Shown: positions 1 through 13,821 of the stretch, in pieces
How the letters are laid out: each line of letters starts with the position of its first letter
How positions within the stretch are numbered: the first letter of the stretch is position 1
Assembly (NCBI GenBank): GCA_024138015.1
Contig: JAMXBB010000011.1
Coordinates: 75,497,386-75,561,385, forward strand
DNA length: 64,000 nucleotides
From: Lumnitzera littorea
Taxonomy: Eukaryota; Streptophyta; Magnoliopsida; Myrtales; Combretaceae
Direction of reading: 5' to 3'
The notes under the pieces: model-generated
Told to the model about the DNA's origin: nothing
Databases searched by the model: none
Seen by the model: the letters and a program-made list of their open reading frames with translations, nothing else
Program-made: the position numbers and the translations under genes

Positions 1-3000
1 GAGAGAGGACATATGTAGTCCATTTTATAGAAATTGAATATGGTCGTTAGGGCTCTTTATCTTATAGTTTGTATTTACTACCATTAAATTCTCATGTGTA
101 ATTGGTATATCCATCTATTGTCATTTTTATCAAATTTCTACTATAATTTAAATTAAGTTTGCAAATTTGTATTTAAATATTTTGAATTGATTTTGTTGGG
201 TATTTCGTCTTAGATAGAAAGGAACAAGAAAACTCGAATAATATTAGAAAATTTAGATGCCATATTATATAGTTGCTATTCAACAATTGAAATAGAAGTA
301 CAAGATATTATTGTTATTATTTTGAAAAGGTATTGTGTTTTTCATTTACTTGGTTTTAATTGCCATGATTCTTTTGAGATGGATCTTGATCAGTTACACA
401 TTAACACTATGGTAAACAAATCTCCATTGGCCAAAAAAAAATCTCGATAGCACAACCTTCGCTTTTACGAGCGAGCTAGTACGTATGGAACCAAGCACCT
501 CTAACGTGGACGTTCACCATCTTTTGCCTCCATAAAAATGGATGGGTCGGTGAAGTAACCCCATTATTCACAACAAAAGGATATGGAAATTGAATTTCAT
601 CTCACCCATCTCTCTTATTGGATGTCTGAGTCATCCAATTCAATTAGTAAAAACGATCTTATTCTTTCCTTCATGAGTTTTATCAACTATCTGCCCCCAA
701 AAGTTTGACAATTTGACTGCCGGTGATCCAACGGTAGTAACATTTTCATTGCATTATTGGAAATTGCTTCCCCTCTTTGGTCTCACACACCACCCCCTAC
801 TCCTCCCTTACGTCTCAAGTCTGCTCTGTTCCTTCGATAATTGGAGAGAAAAAGGTTTTAACCGTATTTATATTTATATTTTATGTGAATCGATATCTCT
901 AGTCTTTTAGTAATCCGAGGAGAAAAGTTTCGATGATGCTAAAATATTATATCGTTAGATGAGTATACAATATGAGATAAGATCCACGGTCTCAACACAA
1001 CAATCAACCAATATAAATATATGTTATGTTTGATTAAAAATGTCTCCACTCCGAGTGTAATTGCTGCTTCCCTTCACTGGATCGTATTTGACATTGAAAC
1101 CCATCTAGTGGCCTGCTGGATCTAGCTTTTAAAATAAGGAGTTATTTGGACATGATTTTGGATCCATTACAAATTTTCTGTCTACTTAAGACTAAAGTAT
1201 AAAGTTATGATTATAATGTTTATTATTATTATGAATTCATTTTAGACTATAACGACCATGTTTTTTTAGTTTATTGGATATAATCTACCTAGAATGTAAC
1301 AAAAATACAAGGAGGGCCATACTTTTCAAAAGATTAACACTCACCAATCTTTTTATTACCTCGATGTTATTTTTGAATTTCTTTTTTTTTTTTAAATACA
1401 AGTCCTAATTTTTGACCCATATTAGGAACTTTCAATCACTCCATTAATGGGTGATAAAAGCCAAGCTAGGAATAACTCCTCAAACTTTGACCTTTATGAG
1501 GAAATGTCTATTTAAACTTATCAAAATGTACTTTAAGACATTTTAGTTGTATATATTGTCAATTTATCAAAATTTAGTAGAACGAGTGGCGATTTGCAAC
1601 ATTTAAGAAGTTTCACACTACTTTTTCACAATTTGTCACTTCAAGAGATGTGTCTTAGTAACTCATTCCAGATTATTTTATAAAAACTTTCTTTTGAGAT
1701 TTAATACAAAATTCTAGTAAACTAGTAAATGAAGAAAAAAAAATTTAATAAGTAATACATGCCATGTGTAAGTATACATAGTGTGTAATTAGCAATAATA
1801 CATAGACATGTAATAACATGGGTAATGAGTTTTTATGTAATTACTTACTACCAACTTACCTATTTAAATCTAATTGATAATTACACATTATGTATATTTT
1901 CATATGATATATATTATCTACTAAATTTCTTCTTGATAAATGAATTAATTATTTCTAGTAACGAAACTGTACATGTGAAACCTTATTTTCCTCTCCAAAG
2001 AAAGGAAAACTTCATTCTTGGCATTCTTTATGACTATTCGAACACTTGAACATGAAAAGGAACCAATCCCCCTAACCACCGACCCACGTTACTACTTCCC
2101 TACCACCAAAAAAAGAAAAATTAAATAAATAAAAACAAAAAAAAAACAAAGATACTTTCCATTAAGCCATTCAGGTTAGGCATATGCTAAGTATAGTTGT
2201 GATTTCATGTCTTATTTTCATTCATTATATGTTGGATATACTTTTAAAGTTAGAATGGCTAATTTTAGCTTTAAGAAGAATTTTGATTCTAAATTTAAGG
2301 AACCGGAATCATGATTTTGTTTCTACTCATTCCATTCCACATTAATCAAGGTTGATGGCATGCAATTTTTTCACATGTTCACACAATCCCTCGATTACTA
2401 AGTCAGATAGTCATGGATAGAATCTATAAGTCGTGGCAAATTCCCTTCTCAATTTAAACCTTAAAAATGGTGAATCTCATCTAGCTTCGTAGGCTAATTA
2501 TTTCAAATATTTGGTTAGTGGTCTTTAACTTTTACCTTTTCAACTAACATGGCATATAACCTACCATCATAAAATCTATCAAGGGTAGTGCGAAAGTCAG
2601 CTCACATCATTTTTGGATTAAGATGGATGAATAGTTGTTATAATTTTATGAGTTTATGATTTTAAAAGGTTAATTTACGTTAAAGTAGGTACGAAATCAT
2701 TTTTATGTAGTAACTTACGTTTTTAATCAAATTTACATGTTAAACTTTAATAGAAATATATATTTTTAAATAAATTCATTAATTTTACATATCTGGGTTA
2801 AATAAGTTAAAAATAAAAAAATATAAATAACTTCCATAAACTGAACGACTATTGGGTACTGCATCATCTTTCCTATTCTATTCTATTTTTTTTTTCTCTT
2901 CCTCTCTCTCTCTTCTAGTTCTTTGTTTGATGTTCATAAATTTCATTTAGGTTTTAGCTCTAACAATAAGGTTTATAAGGAAAACTATATGTACTTAAGT

Positions 3001-4231
3001 TTATACTATCAACAACTTAAATAAATTAAAACGTTTGATTCTTTTCAATTCGTTGTTCTTTTTCGATCAAAATAATGGAAAAAAATAAGTTTCAACTTTG
3101 TTTATCCTTTTTTTCGTACATATTAAATTATAGATTAAGAATTTTTTATAAAAAAAATTTTAATTTCTCCATTCCTTTATTTTTATTATGTATTTCAAGT
3201 TCTCTATAATTATTATAAGTATATTAACATATTTTAAAAATTACTTTATATAGGTTGTGAAAATTTACATTTTTATGTTTCTATTTTTTATACACCTTTT
3301 AGCAATTCTCGATAGATTTACAAGGTTAATAACCTTCATTCATATAATTTTAAACAAATGTGTTTATCTCATAAGTCGCAAGGCGAGCCATATAAATATA
3401 TGCTTTGGATTTTTGGACGTGAATCTGTTCAAACACAATCGGGAGTGAAACTACGAATCGAATAGCAGATCTTAAACAACTTTATTGCACTCAATCTTTT
3501 AAAAGTACTTAAAATAAAAATTATCATTCATGATTTAGACAATGCTGTTCCAATGCGCTTCCAGAACTCTGTTTTTTCTTTCCTCTTTTTCTTGTTTGAA
3601 ATTTGAATTCATGCGTTATCACTTTAAGTTGTGGAGTAAGCTTCAAAGGGCAAATGAAGGTAATTTTGGAATTAAGGAACGAAAATAAATTGGCAAAGAA
3701 TGTCACATGGAGGAAGAAATAGTTTGGGTGCTTCTTACGTAATAACTTTAGATAATCACGGTCACATGGAACCCAAAAGCTCTTTCATATAGCGATAGGA
3801 TATAAGGTATAGATATAATACATTTGTACGAACCTATCATCATAGAACACTATTTGACGATACGAGCAAAAAGTAAATTAGGTACATGTCAAATGTTGGA
3901 TTAAAAAAAGCGGCTTTATTCATTTTAGATATGCTTATGGTGATACGTACGTGTAGCATCCGTATTCATTTACCTGGAAAGTAGGACCAATACCAATACA
4001 AGTACTAGGATCTTTAAAGGGAGTGTATTTATTGCTCTTTTCAATTTTACCTAATGATAAAAATAATGAAAAGTTAAAAAAAGAAAAAGGAATGGTGTGT
4101 GTGTGTGTGTGTGTGTAAGATAAGATAAATTGTTTAAGAATAGAAAGACAGAAAAGGGTGGGGGACGGCGCTTAAATTGAGCACTCTGCCATGAACTCGA
4201 ATCGAAAAGCTGGCAGCTGTCATATGATTTT
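1..4231. other. Gene-free upstream region
   Basis: AT-rich sequence without a recognisable gene. The open frames here are under 80 codons, lack protein-like composition and lie in many frames. Homopolymer and dinucleotide runs are common, including a (GT)n run at about 4,095-4,116 that lies some 190 bp before the ABCG25 TATA-like box. I see no RNA gene and no transposon end. Confidence 0.6.
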
Positions 4232-4275
4232 GCCACGTTGCACTATCTGAGGGAAGCGTTTCATGATGACGTGGC
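4232..4275 (+). promoter_or_regulatory. Pair of inverted ABRE-like cores
   Basis: GCCACGT at 4,232-4,238 is the reverse complement of ACGTGGC, and ACGTGGC itself occurs at 4,269-4,275. The two cores face each other about 30 bp apart and end 33 bp before a TATA-like box. ACGTGGC is the established core of the abscisic acid response element bound by AREB/ABF bZIP factors, and two copies close together are the usual functional arrangement. The gene downstream looks like an ABA exporter, so ABA-induced expression is a reasonable inference. Binding itself is not shown by sequence. Confidence 0.5.
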
Positions 4276-4307
4276 ACATGAATCCTCTGTGGGTGATCTA
4301 GACTTGC

Positions 4308-4317
4308 AATAAATAGG
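4308..4317 (+). promoter_or_regulatory. TATA-like box of the ABCG25 gene
   Basis: The sequence CAATAAATAG lies 190 bp before the chosen ATG, just after the two ACGTGGC cores. It is an imperfect TATA box (AATAAATA rather than TATAAATA). Transcription would start near 4,340 and give a 5' leader of about 165 bases. Confidence 0.35.
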
Positions 4318-4382
4318 GGAGGTGTTAGAGCCTTCAAAATCTCCCTTCATATCATATGGTCTCTTCTCGTTTGTAGCTTGTG

Positions 4383-4409
4383 TTCTTCTTCTTCTTCTTC
4401 TTCTTCTTC
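4383..4409 (+). repeat. (TTC)9 microsatellite in the 5' leader
   Basis: Nine perfect TTC units lie in the presumed 5' untranslated leader of the ABCG25 gene, about 100 bp before the ATG. Pyrimidine-rich CTT tracts are common in plant 5' leaders. It should be polymorphic between accessions. Confidence 0.8.
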
Positions 4410-4507
4410 AAACACAATATCTGGTTGTGTTTTCTGGTGATAGCTTTTTCTTAGGTTTTGCTTTTGAAAATCGCTTTCCACGCGTAGTTGGTGAACAGAT
4501 AGAAATT

Positions 4508-7500
4508 ATGAGGCCGCTTAGTGGTGGAGAAGCTCTTAATGGCGACACAACAGAAAGCTCAAATCCTCCCAAAACCTGCATCTCTCGAGATTCTCATGAC
4601 TTCCCTTCTTTTCTGTCTTCTTCTTCTTCTTACCCAATCTCTCTCCAGGTACCTCCACCACCCACCACTTCCACATGACACTCTCTTTTTCTATCTAACT
4701 GTTTCTTATCTCCAAGCCTTTTCATCTTCATCTCCCCATGTAATTAATTAAATTATATACTAAACCAAGCAAACTTCTAATTAGAAACTAGAAAGACATA
4801 AAATCGAAAAAAAATGTATTCGTGTGTCTTAATTTTCATTTTCAGGATTCAAGTAATTAAATTATTTTTTACTAGTAGATTCTGGTCAAACATTTGACTT
4901 GATTAGTCTCGTGTCCCTGGGACACGACTTAGCTAGTACTTGGTATGAGGATACAAACATTTTATTATATTTTTCTTCTAATGGATGGTGCATGCAGTTC
5001 ATGGACGTGTGCTACCGTGTGAAGTTGGAGAACAAAGAGAGGCGCAACATTAGGAGCATTTTCGGACACACCGACAGTTCTCCTATCCAGGATCAAGAAC
5101 GGACCATCCTTAATGGGATCACGGGCATGGTCTCCCCTGGAGAGATACTGGCCATTCTTGGTCCATCAGGAAGCGGAAAATCAACGCTCCTCAACGCCCT
5201 TTCTGGACGTCTCCATGGGACCGGCCTCGTCGGAACAATCCTCGCAAACAACAAGAAACTAACGAAATCTACTCTAAAACGGACGGGCTTTGTCGCACAA
5301 GACGACGTTCTTTTTCCGCATATCACCGTACGGGAGACACTCGTGTACAGCTGCCTTCTTCGCTTACCAAGGACGCTGAGCAAGCAAGAGAAGATCAAAG
5401 TGGCCGAGTCGGTGATGTCCGAGTTGGGGCTAGTGAAATGCCAGAATACAATCATCGGCAACAGCTTCATAAGAGGTGTATCTGGAGGGGAGAGAAAGAG
5501 AGTGAGTATAGCACACGAGATGCTTATAAACCCGAGCTTGTTGATTCTGGACGAGCCAACCTCGGGTCTGGACTCGACGGCCGCACACCGGTTGGTCTCG
5601 ACTTTGGGTTCGTTGGCTCAAAGGGGGAAGAGCATCGTAGCGTCGATGCACCAACCTTCTAGCCGAGTTTATCAAATGTTCGACTCGGTTTTGTTGTTGA
5701 GTGAAGGAAGGTGTTTGTATTTTGGTAAAGGACGCGAGGCCATGGGGTACTTCGCATCAGTTGGCTTCTCGCCGTCTTTCCCCATGAATCCTGCTGACTT
5801 CCTGCTCGATCTCGCTAATGGTACGCATCACCTCATTCCTTCCATGCAACTTTTTTTTTTTTTTTTTTTTTAACATTTATATATTTATATCTCTGTTGTT
5901 AAGCGAAACTTAAGGACGGCTATTTTATTTATTTATTTATTTATTTTTTGGGTTACTCACTTTCCATATTGATAATCTCAAGTTCGTTTAGTATTAGGCA
6001 CACGAGACACGCCCTTCGGATTTCTATTAGCAAATTACGTGCTCGATATGTTTAGATATTTTAAATTTTAGTTCTTAACATGATAATTCGGCTATTTCAA
6101 TTTTTTTTCAAAGTCATGTTTTAGTATTTAAGAATTAAATATCATTAATTGTGTTTGTGAAGTTAATTTTAAGAGGATATGTGCTCATTTAAGAGATTCC
6201 CACCCCATCCCCCTCTTTTTCTAAGCCAAGGATATGTGTCTCTATAGGCATGGGCCTGTCAATTCGTGATGCTAGGTGAAGTGATAGCAAATTGTTTATA
6301 GGTACTGAAAAGTCAAGTATACTATGCAATAGAACTCCGAAACAAGTTGTTATTTGACTTAAGTCTATTGAACGTGACTTGTATTTCGCTGTCAGTCTGG
6401 CAATGCATTTCAATTTCAGTACTTTTTCGTCGTATTTGATGTTTCATCTCCCTAGTCCCTATGGCCTATTTTGCCTAATATTAATGACACTGAAGTGGAA
6501 GGAGAAAACCGGGATTGACTTGTTACGTGAAAACCTTGTTGCTGTAGTTATAATTGGATGTGGGACCTGGGAAGTAAAGTGAGTGTCTTAGAATGGGGCA
6601 ATCCACTACTAAGACAGGATCATGGGGTGCACACTAAACCGTGAGTGCAAGGTGTTGGTGCTCATCTTTGGGCTTGTTGGTCCAACAGATACGTCACTTG
6701 TTAGGTCGACTCGTGTCTCGCACGTGCACAGTGCACTCACGCTACTGCTTTCTAAGGGTTGTTCGGCTATGAAAAGTTAAAATCTCGATTTTTCGGTTGA
6801 ATTATGCTACTACTAATATCTCTTAGATCCCACTAGGCCGGTGCACCTCTTTGTTGGGTGGGTGGCAGGGTTGAGGGGTTACAAGGCAGTCTGATATTTA
6901 ATTTTATACTCTATGAGCTGTTAGAACAACTTTTTATCTCATGATTTCACTAAAACGTAGATAGCATATATAAATAAATTATTTTTCTCTCTCCATCAAT
7001 ACTTTATTATATTGGTATCACTAATCTGAGATATTCGCTTTTCTAACGAGTACATGCGTCATATTAGAACCGATTAAATGCGTCCGCCCGGGGGGTGGGG
7101 GGTGGTTTGTGGTGGGTTTGAATCTTAAGAGTAATATGGGAGGAATATTAACCTTGGGTTGTTTACCCACCCGTCGTGTTTGCTTAAAGTGTCCAGGTAC
7201 TCCACGCCTCCACCACTCCTGTTTTTTACCCCCCTTTTTGTCCTCTTTAATCTTCATGTCACCTTCTTTTTTCTACATCATTTCCAAACTTACCTTCTCC
7301 GCCGCGCACCCTGGCGCCTGCCCACATTTTTGGACATAAGCTATCAAAAGTTGACTCTTGACCTGCTCTGCCCTCTACTTTCACTAATAGCTAAAATTGA
7401 CAAGGATGAACTCTTTTTCACTCATACCTCTTTCTAAGATCAACAGATTCTCAATTGGATTTTGTTGGGGCCCCAATCAATTAAAGAGTCTATAATTGAG

Positions 7501-10500
7501 AATGTCCAGCTTTATGGAGCAACACAATTACCCTACATTGCGTCTATAAACAATTTAGTAAACTCCAAACATATTGAAAGTTTAGGATACCATAATGAAT
7601 CGATTAAAAGGAGAAGTTGTTGGGGTTGGATCCTCTTAATTTCTTTTTAATTTCCCTCAATTTATTAATAAATGTTGAGATTATTTAGATCTTTTAAAAT
7701 ACTCATCATGATATATTCTTATTCTTTACAATATCAACCATTTCAGTTTTTTGGGGGGGTTAAATTGAGGACAATTGCAATAAGATAAACTAAGATAATC
7801 CATTTCCAAAGTTTTTTCCTTATTGAGTTTTGGAATAATAAACTATAAAGAAGGGAATGGGATCTCCACATGGAGTGACATATCGAAGCACTTTCTCAAA
7901 GATATGATTGTTGGTGGAACATGGGTCCAAAAGGTTTGTGGGCAATATTGGATGGAGATTGGTAATTGACACAACGTTGGTATCCTAAATATGTCCGAGC
8001 AATGAGCAGTGATCTTGACCTTCTGGGTTATTGCCATGGCTTTTCAAGCATTCAACATCGATTCACTTTCCCTGTGAAGGAGGAAGACAATAATCTCTCC
8101 ATGTTACCGTTTGGGGATTACTAAGTTGACCTTTCTACTTTTCAGATAGAAAGGAATAGGCTCTGTGGTCTAATCGTACGCTGCGACATAGATTTGAAAC
8201 CGTCGATGCAACTGCTACTACCCCTTCTTGTCTGGCTCATAGTCGCATCGAAACAAGACAAAAATTTAATTATCTTGTGGAGTCTAGGTTTGAGCAGACA
8301 GCCAAAAAAAAAAAAAAAAAAAAAGGGCCCTGACAGAGATCAACTTCTCACGTTTTAATTGTCTTTGCAACATTTATCGGTTAGAAAATCACGTGTCTAT
8401 GTAGTTTCTCTCCATTTATGCAATCAGAGTATCTATTAAAGAATAAATTTCAAAAAGGAATTGTCATTCCTTATTTATCGGGATTCTTTTGCCGTGTATT
8501 ATAGTAATCCGGATCAACGGAAACAGGTCTTTGTAATTATCGGTCCAAAGGGAATAAAACTGGAATCGGAAGTTTATTTGGCTAAGGACCGGAAATCCTA
8601 ACAGATTTTAGGTAAAAGTTGACAGGCAGGGCACTTCTTTTTCCTCCCAATAAGCAAATTCAAAAATAATATAGAAAGTTCACGAACCTTTTTTTCTTTT
8701 TCTATGATTGATTTTAGAAGGTATATTAATAATAGTGTATTTATGTTTTCACATGTTATAATTTTACTGATATTTGTAAATCAATTGTTTTAAAAGACAT
8801 AACGTGTGTCGATGCAATTGAAGTTTTTTTTCTTCCAAGATTAAACACACACACATATATACATATATATATATATAATTAATGATGTGGCCATAGCCAC
8901 GATGGTATCGATGAAATGGCACTTGTGACATGTATATTGGAGAATATCTTCTGTAGATCTCATTTTTAAGGATTAAAAAGTGTGATCGTGGGGACAAAAG
9001 TTAATAATGCAAAATGCTGTTGCCTTAAAAAGAGGAAAAGATTGGCGTTTGACATGATGTGATACGTGGCACTTCGACAGTAAGTCGAAGCTTAAATGAT
9101 GCGCCAACAAGACTGGAGGGAAGTGCTGTTTGACTAGGTATTCTGTCTATTATTTGATGAGCCGTTGCCGTTGTGGTTTTTAATGAGCACTATATGCAAC
9201 CAAAACGAATATAAAAGTGTAGGGCGTGCCCATTCATTTACTTTATCCTCATTAGCAATATTCCTGGACATAATGATGGAAGTGCGAGCATTGGAAAGAG
9301 GAGTGACGAAATCGATAATTGATAGCATTAGAAATAATGATATTATTCAAAGGGAAAATTATAAAACGGTTGCAAGGTGGTGCGTCATATCCGGACTCCT
9401 TCATTTATATAACTACCTAATACTGTGACCTTTAGGATTAGCTTTTTTTTTTTTTTTCAAAGAAATAACTATATTCATGTGTAGTAAGGGAAATGATTTT
9501 TGTTGGGATTTAAATTCTCTAAAGTTAGTTTTCTAAAATTATACTCTTATGATGCAGTCATATATAATTAAGAGTTTAAATTAAAAGGAAAAAAATGATA
9601 TAATAATAATATCATATGATATTATAAAAATCAAGACAAAAATTTGTAATTTTAGGTAAAGTACTTAGGTGATCTTTGCATCATAAATAATTAAGAGTTT
9701 AAATTAAAAGGAAAAAGATGATATAATAATAATATCATATAATATTATAAAAATCGAGATGAAAATTTGTAATTTTAGGTAAAGTACTTTAAGTGATCTA
9801 TTACTACTGAGTGTGACTATCAAATGATGTATCTATAAATAAATGATCCATCTTTATTGGATTTTGTGATTTCTCTGCATTGCGATTTGCCATGAAAAGT
9901 CCACATAATTCGGTGTATGATTTAAACTTCACTCTGTGTGGTAATAGTCGTACGATGAGTATGAGTTTTCGTGCTTTACGCGTTTTGCGAATTTAGACAA
10001 TTTTGATTCTTCAGAATCATAATCGTTTCCTTCTTGTGATGATAGTTTGCTTCTTTTGATTTCTTCTTTTCTATACCAAGAGTGATCCCCCTTTTCTTCC
10101 CTTTCTTCTTTCTATAACGATGGACATGCTATGCGCCAGCGGGGTCTCATCTTTTTAGCTACTTTAAAGACTCATAAATAAATGAGTTATTTATTTTTCA
10201 TACATCTATTGCTCAAATTGCTACAAGCTGCTAGTGACATTTGGCAATTACTTTTTTGTTATTGGGGAACATTTCTTTTTGGGGTCAGCCACTTTTCTTG
10301 AATTGACAATGTCAAATCTTTCTTTCTCAAGAAAAAAAAAAAATTGGTTTTTATAGACTTGATGCAGTCTCTGTTGTGGCTTTTGATGCATTTGATGTCA
10401 TAAATTTTTTTTATCCACTTTTCTTAGTACTGTTGTACGTAGTTGATGCCAGGCGGAAACTACACACACTTGCAGAAATTATAACAAGGTATTTTCTTGC

Positions 10501-13257
10501 AATTATATAGAGAAACTAGTGATAAGTTTCCACTGAATATTTTTAATCAGATCTCAGTAAATGGTTTAAAAAAAAGGAAAAAGAAAAAGAAAATATGGAG
10601 TTAGGGCTTTTTATTGGATGATTGAAGAAGTAGTTTATATATCTCTTTGTTCACCCTTTGTCAAAACATGTGATCAGTATTGGAAATGTAATAAGTTTTT
10701 CTTTTCTTTCCTTGAATGCGATGCGGTAAATAACTCCTTTTTTTTTTTTTTTTACCAATTTAAACATATGAATGAGTGCTTTGAATCTTCCATTCCAGAA
10801 TATTGTAAAGGTAACAACTCTTAATATTTTTTTAAGAATATAAAATGAAAAAAAGCAAACGTGTAGATAGATGAATTTTCTCTCTCTTCCTCTCTCTCTT
10901 TTAATTAATTTGATATCATAATGCTTTCAATAATAATAATAATAATATCCCGTGAAAAATGCCAGCTCTCTGAGAATGACCCAAGGGCAGAACTCATAAG
11001 AGCGTTTTCCTTTGCCAACTATCATGCTGTGTTCTTCAAGTGACGTGGTTACCTTTTTCTTGTTTTGAAACTGGGTCGTCAAATATTGAGGACACGTGTA
11101 TGAAATTACTTTGCAATTGCACATTTCTTTCCTGTAAAAGCAGAAAACAGAAAAAGCATGTTTGGAATAAAAGCCTTTGGTGGTGACTCAACCTTTTTAA
11201 GTGGAAGCACCATCTCCAGTGGAGTGGAGTCCCACCTGACCACAAACACACTGGTCAGCTTTAGATAGATATCTTACCCCCCTTGGATCCTTTTCGACTG
11301 GGAAATTTCAATATACAATTCCTGCAGAGACTAACTAATCAATTTTGCCTTGTTATATACATGCAAAAACATGGTGGACCAAACCGAAGATAAAAATATA
11401 TTCGAGTGTATTGTTGTGGTTTGGCTACTGTCGGGTCGTGTCTTTTGATTGAAGCATGGTGCTGTATTATTCTGTCGGTTAATGGGATATTGTATTGTAT
11501 ATATCCCACCCAAAGAAGATATTGTGTGGAATCCCTCCTTTTTTGGTACATGATATGGCTTTATGTTACATGTCGAATGTTCGCGCTTTCCGTTCTAAAT
11601 TAGAATTTATTTGATGATAAAATTGGCATATATTCCGATAGAGAAAAGGATGGTACATATTTGGGTGTGGTTCTTTTGAGCTTTTTAGAATGACACAAGA
11701 AGCAGTTTTGTTCGTTGGATTATACTCTTAGGGAAGAATTCCCTCCTAAAGTTGGAAGCAGATCAGAAGTCTTTGTCGTCTTTTTTTTAATTGAATAGGG
11801 AGATGTTAGTAATCATCTTCTTCTAAGATATTAAATAAAATAACTTTTCAATTTCCTATAGGCTTATGTAATTTATCCGAAAAAATATCGAATGTTTTCT
11901 TCTAAAGCTCTAATGAGTGTCTAGACTTGTAATGAGTGATTGGGGCAAGGAAACCCATTTATTAACATTTCAAACTAGACTTTCTAACTCATTAGATTTA
12001 CTAGACGGGGTTGAATTGGGAGAAAACTGTAGAGTCTGTCTCATCCAGTTATTCTTGAGAAAGGATTCCGAAAAATTAGACTAGTGAAATGATCCTAGTA
12101 ATGAAGATGTATGATCTGAAATTTCATTTTGCATGACAACCCCCTCCCCTCCACCCACTCCAACAGCAAGGGTGCCCTTTTTATGCTAATATTGTTGATG
12201 AGTTGGTTTTAACTCCTTAATTTTACATGTAGGTGTCTGCCAACTTGATGGAATAAATGAGAAAGAAAAGCCAAACGTAAAGCAATCTCTTGTTTCTTCA
12301 TTCAACGCCCGGTTAACTCCCAAGGTAAACGAGACATGCTTGGATATCTCAACAAATCAAGCAAAGGGAAATTTCATGAACGGATGCTGTTTCCCAGAAG
12401 AACGTAGAAACCGGGATTATTGTGGAATCAGCATTTCTACTTGGTTCAACCAATTCAGTATTCTCATGCAGAGAAGCCTCAAAGAAAGAAAGCACGAAAC
12501 TTTTAACACCCTCAGGGTCTTCCAAGTAATCGTGGCAGCACTATTAGCTGGCTTGATGTGGTGGCACTCGGATTTTCGAGATATTCAGGATCGATTAGGC
12601 CTCCTTTTCTACATATCGATCTTCTGGGGCGTGTTCCCATCTTTTAACTCTGTATTCGCCTTTCCACAGGAGCGTGCCATAGTTAAGAAGGAACGATCTT
12701 CAGGAATGTACACGCTATCATCATATTTCATGGCACGAGCAGTTGGAGACATGCCCATGGAGCTTATCCTGCCAACAGTTTTTCTTGCGGTGGCATATTG
12801 GATGGCTGGACTGAGATCTGAGTTTAGTGCTTTCATACTGACACTCTTGGTTCTACTCGGCTATGTTCTTGTATCCCAGGGACTCGGTCTTGCTCTGGGT
12901 GCGGCGATAATGGATGCAAAACAAGCATCCACGATTGTTACAGTAACCATGTTAGCTTTTGTGTTGACAGGAGGATTCTATGTGCACAAAGTGCCATACT
13001 GTCTGACTTGGATAAAGTACATATCTACAACCTTTTACAGCTACAGGCTTCTTATCAGCATCCAGTATGGAGAAGGAAAGATGATTTCGTCTGTACTGGG
13101 TTGCCATCAAAAGAGCAGCCATAACGCAAGCTGCAAGTTTGTCGAGGAAGACGTAGTTGCACAGATTGGACCAGCAGCATGTGTCGGTATCCTGGTGTCG
13201 ATGTTTTTTGGGTACAGGATATTGGCATATCTTGCACTGAGGCGAACTCACAAGTGA
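4508..13257 (+). CDS. ABCG25: ABCG25-type half-size ABC transporter (abscisic acid exporter family)
   Basis: Three exons give 662 residues: 4,508-4,648, 4,998-5,820 and 12,233-13,257, all with GT..AG borders. The frame is kept (phase 0 at intron 1, phase 1 at intron 2). The start is the first in-frame ATG after the leader. The nucleotide-binding domain comes first, as in all ABCG proteins: Walker A GPSGSGKST at residues 102-110, Q-loop Gln148, signature VSGGERKR at 208-215, Walker B LLILDE at 228-233, and switch His265. Six membrane segments follow, at about 416-433, 443-464, 489-511, 520-545, 553-571 and 634-654. Length and motifs such as GFVAQDD and ALGAAIMDAK match Arabidopsis ABCG25, a plasma-membrane ABA exporter, from memory. 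No stop codon or frameshift is seen, so the gene looks functional. A close ABCG paralogue is the main alternative. Confidence 0.9.
5821..12232 (+). other. Large second intron (6.4 kb) of the ABCG25 gene
   Basis: The donor GTACGC follows the Ala-Asn-Gly codons and the acceptor is ACATGTAG. The intron starts with a T21 run at 5,851-5,871 and has an A21 run at 8,304-8,324. It carries a 123-bp-period tandem duplication (listed separately) and one more ACGTGGC core at 9,064-9,070. I see no transposon coding sequence or clear terminal repeats in it. The short open frames inside are not protein-like. Confidence 0.75.
9559..9799 (+). repeat. Two-copy tandem duplication, period 123 bp
   Basis: The blocks at about 9,559-9,675 and 9,682-9,799 are nearly identical. 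Both contain AATTAAGAGTTTAAATTAAA, an AATAATAATATCATAT stretch and a GTAATTTTAGGTAAAGTACTT end. The shift is 123 bp throughout. The few differences suggest a fairly recent local duplication within the intron. Confidence 0.85.
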
Positions 13258-13821
13258 GTAAGTTGACAGGGATATCTCCATCTTCGTGGTTATAAAATTT
13301 CCCTTCGGACCAATACGACGTCCGAGCTTATAGTTTTCGTTGAAGCTTCCTTGTAGTGGGTAGTTTGAGCACCAATTAACCAAAATTGATAAATTACCGG
13401 AGCAATTAGCTGCCGCAAGCAAAGTGTATAGTTTGAGATTATTTCAATGCTAAACATGGAGATTATATTGAAAATCCGAGAACTGTATGGTATAGAGCCT
13501 ATATTTTGATTTACTTAATCGTTGTGCGCGGCAGGTGCGTACCAGTGAAGGATTCACGTGGTTTGAAGGACGATGAATAGGCAAACACGCGAAGGTGGAA
13601 GTGGTCTCTTAGTTTAATCGTCGCACACAAAGAGCCGACAGAAAATGCCACTACCGTGTGCATTGGATACGAGTGAAAGTGGGTGGGCCGCCTTAAGGAA
13701 CTGCATCATGTGATGGTTGTTGGGTCGTGGCCAACGCCTAACCTGGCCCTGGCCTCAGTTTTCAGTAGATCTTATGAAACTAGGATGGTATAGTGCAATA
13801 TGATGAATAAGTTGCACTATT
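13258..13821. other. 3' region of the ABCG25 gene
   Basis: This contains the 3' untranslated region of the transporter and short flanking sequence. No perfect AATAAA stands out within the first 300 bp, so the poly(A) site is not assigned. No other gene is seen. Confidence 0.4.

Noticed and set aside
5093..5675. Long frames on the - strand and in a second + frame over exon 2
   Set aside because: They overlap the nucleotide-binding domain exon, which has all expected ABC motifs. The extra frames come from its higher GC content.
12952..13422. 156-codon frame on the - strand
   Set aside because: It is antisense to exon 3 of the ABCG25 gene and has no known motif. The + strand frame is clearly the real one.
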